Position numbers and translations under genes: made by a program | Source: a bacterium | GTDB lineage: Bacteria; Bacteroidota; Ignavibacteria; Kapaibacteriales; UBA2268 | Direction of reading: 5' to 3' | NCBI GenBank assembly: GCA_024711295.1 | Contig: JANJTB010000033.1 | Span: 176,192 to 240,191 of the forward strand | DNA: 64,000 bases | Notes under the pieces: model-generated | Databases searched by the model: none | What the model was told of the DNA's origin: nothing | The model's input: only the letters and a program-made list of their open reading frames with translations | Shown here: positions 62,432-64,000 of the stretch, one piece after another | Layout: each line of letters begins with the position of its first letter | How positions within the stretch are numbered: position 1 is the stretch's first letter

Positions 62432-64000
62432 ATGAAGATTCAAATGAAACTGATGCTTGGTTTCGGTGTAATGATGGCACTTATCATTACTAGTGTTATA
62501 ATATCTTATTTTAATATCAGCGGACTTAACGAAAGCATAGTTAAAGTCTCAGATGATAGAATACCAAAAGTACTATGGCTTCAGGAGATGATTAACCAGG
62601 TTAATGATGGTGCCAGGGCTTTGAGAAATGCTATTCTCGAAAATGACGCCAAAAAGATTGATGAACAGATTGATAGGGTACTAACAACTACTAAAGTTGT
62701 GAAGCCAATAGTCGATAGTCTTAAAACTACTATTAAATCTGTTGAAGGTATTGCTTTATTGAAAAAATTGGATGAAGCCAGACCCAAATATATTGAATAT
62801 AGAGAAAAAATACTTGCTAATATAAAGTCAGGCAATAAGGAAGAAGCAGTTAGAATCTTATTTGGTGAATTTAGAGACGCACAATCCGAATATTTCAAAT
62901 CTTCTAAGGAATTAATAAATTTTCAAATAGATTTAATGAATGCTGATACCAAGGAAGCTGAAGAAAGTGCTGCATTTGCGAATTTATTAGTTTTAGTAAT
63001 TGGAATAATTGCATTTTTAATTGCGATTATTGTATCCTATATGATTTCTAGAAGTATTACGAATCCTGTTAATACTGCCGTCAATGCCGCTGAGAATATC
63101 TCGAAAGGCAATATGAATGTCAAATTGGATTCAGATTCAAAAGATGAAACAGGTATGCTGTTGGCAGCAATGAAAACAATGGCAAATAATATCGGAAGAT
63201 TGGTTGCTGAATTAAATAAAACATCTGAAGCTGCTGTTCAGGGTAAACTTGACACCAGAGCAAGCGAAGTTGGATTTGAGGGAGACTACTTAAACATTAT
63301 CAAAGGTGTGAACTCTACACTTGATGCAGTAATTGCTCCATTAAATGTTACAGCCGAATATGTTGACAGAATATCGAAGGGTGATATACCTCCAAAAATC
63401 ACAGACAATTACAACGGTGATTTCAATGAAATAAAGAATAATCTTAATCAGTGTATTGATGCTGTTAATCTCCTTGTTAAAGATGCAGGAATGTTAGCTC
63501 ATGCTGCACGCGAAGGTAAACTTGATACCAGAGCCGATGCAAGCAGACATGGCGGAGACTTCAAAGCTATAGTTCAGGGTGTAAATGATACACTTGACAA
63601 TGTAATCGGACCACTGAATGTTGCAGCTGAATATGTTGACAGAATTTCCAAAGGCGATATACCTCCAAAAATCACCGACAACTATAACGGCGATTTCAAT
63701 GAAATAAAGAATAACCTTAACCAGTGTATAGATAGTTTGAACGGGCTGATTGATGAAATGAACAACATGTCTAAGCAACACGACTTAGGTGATATTGATG
63801 TTGTGATCAACGTTAATAAATTCACAGGAGCATATCACGAAATGGCGCAGGGTGTTAACGACATGGTTAATGGACACATTGCAGTTAAGAAATTGGCTAT
63901 GGGATGCTTTAAAGAATTTGGTGAAGGTAATCTGGATGCTGATATTCAAAAACTTCCTGGCAAGAAAAGATTCATTAATGAAACAATTGATGTAGTTAGA
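62432..64000 (+). CDS. poly-HAMP methyl-accepting chemotaxis protein (partial, runs off the right edge)
   Basis: At least 523 residues, open to the right edge. Start ATG 62432 after AGGAGTG. An N-terminal membrane helix (about 5-27), an extracytoplasmic four-helix-bundle-type sensor (about 28-180), and a second membrane helix near 185-207 (LLVLVIGIIAFLIAIIVSYM) lead to a HAMP domain (RSITNPVNTAVNAAENISKG). Beyond it lies a tandem of about 91-residue HAMP-like modules, each starting GKLDTRA and containing PLNVTAEYVDRISKGDIPP and NYNGDFNEIKNNLNQCID. The signalling tip and the methylation sites are outside the window. A soluble or membrane partner kinase CheA is not in the window. Confidence 0.85.
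   Translation, partial: MKIQMKLMLGFGVMMALIITSVIISYFNISGLNESIVKVSDDRIPKVLWLQEMINQVNDGARALRNAILENDAKKIDEQIDRVLTTTKVVKPIVDSLKTTIKSVEGIALLKKLDEARPKYIEYREKILANIKSGNKEEAVRILFGEFRDAQSEYFKSSKELINFQIDLMNADTKEAEESAAFANLLVLVIGIIAFLIAIIVSYMISRSITNPVNTAVNAAENISKGNMNVKLDSDSKDETGMLLAAMKTMANNIGRLVAELNKTSEAAVQGKLDTRASEVGFEGDYLNIIKGVNSTLDAVIAPLNVTAEYVDRISKGDIPPKITDNYNGDFNEIKNNLNQCIDAVNLLVKDAGMLAHAAREGKLDTRADASRHGGDFKAIVQGVNDTLDNVIGPLNVAAEYVDRISKGDIPPKITDNYNGDFNEIKNNLNQCIDSLNGLIDEMNNMSKQHDLGDIDVVINVNKFTGAYHEMAQGVNDMVNGHIAVKKLAMGCFKEFGEGNLDADIQKLPGKKRFINETIDVVR
63242..63787 (+). repeat. tandem 273-base repeat (91-residue HAMP module)
   Basis: Copies start at 63242 and 63515 (GGTAAACTTGA...), a period of 273 bases. 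Corresponding marks (GGT 63305 and 63578; CAG 63449 and 63722) keep the same spacing. The copies share long stretches of near-identical codons (ATCACxGACAAxTAxAACGGxGATTTC), which suggests recent duplication or gene conversion. The similarity fades after about 63740. Confidence 0.85.

Noticed and set aside
62581..63781. Minus-strand frames across the chemoreceptor
   Set aside because: They are antisense shadows of an open plus-strand frame that has clear HAMP repeats and a good start.

Overview
The window looks like a chromosomal segment from an AT-rich Gram-negative member of the Bacteroidota/Chlorobiota (FCB) group, most plausibly an Ignavibacteria- or Kapabacteria-like lineage. The pointers are two proteins with type IX secretion (T9SS) C-terminal sorting domains, a Reg_prop/Y_Y_Y two-component sensor, a DUF5686 outer-membrane protein, lipid A genes (lpxB, lpxK), and lipoproteins whose lipidated Cys is followed by Ser/Gly-Asp-Asp/Glu, resembling the Bacteroidota surface-export signal. 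Ferredoxin-dependent pyruvate and 2-oxoacid oxidoreductases, a Rex redox sensor and a multiheme cytochrome suggest an anaerobic or facultative life style. The species is not identified. No tRNA, rRNA, CRISPR array, transposase or phage gene was seen.

Layout. 1-4815 (+): the end of an unknown gene, a phosphodiester-glycosidase-domain protein, a LiuC-like hydratase, a biotin carboxylase with a separate biotin carrier (leucine/isovalerate-type degradation) and a small HsmA-family membrane protein, closed by a bidirectional terminator. 4875-11894 (-): an OmpA-like lipoprotein, a two-component pair, and a two-gene unit of a lipoprotein multiheme cytochrome and a double-rhodanese lipoprotein. 12274-15057 (+): folB-folK-dnaG with overlapping ends. 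15054-22404 (-): four-gene cassette prkA - DUF444 (YeaH type) - spoVR - second prkA-like gene. 23082-30782 (-): korAB, a dihydroorotate-dehydrogenase-like gene and nifJ. 31087-35085 (+): ECF sigma factor, a putative anti-sigma protein with a beta-rich C-terminus, a lipoprotein and a T9SS cargo. 35539-39485 (+): REC-CheB, Rex, a second dihydroorotate-dehydrogenase-like gene and an NrnA-like phosphoesterase. 39482-46604 (-): TPR protein, beta-barrel, SPOR protein, TonB and a tiny membrane protein. 46824-55600 (+): T9SS propeller protein, barrel/coiled-coil protein, SpoIIE-type phosphatase and DUF5686 protein. 55602-59172 (-): a lipoprotein, lpxK, a DUF374 acyltransferase and lpxB. 59199-62136 (-): two outer-membrane proteins and a tiny membrane protein. 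62432-64000 (+): the start of a poly-HAMP chemoreceptor.

How it works together. The metabolic core is ferredoxin-based 2-oxoacid oxidation with Rex as a likely NADH/NAD+ sensor nearby. Much of the rest builds or senses the envelope: lipid A assembly, TonB energisation, surface or secreted T9SS proteins, a self-contained sigma/anti-sigma unit and a membrane-anchored serine phosphatase. The points most worth a second look are the predicted surface-exposed cytochrome/rhodanese pair with two inverted repeats in its upstream region, the cassette with two PrkA-type proteins, the anti-sigma/beta-barrel chimera, and the T9SS-phosphatase operon.
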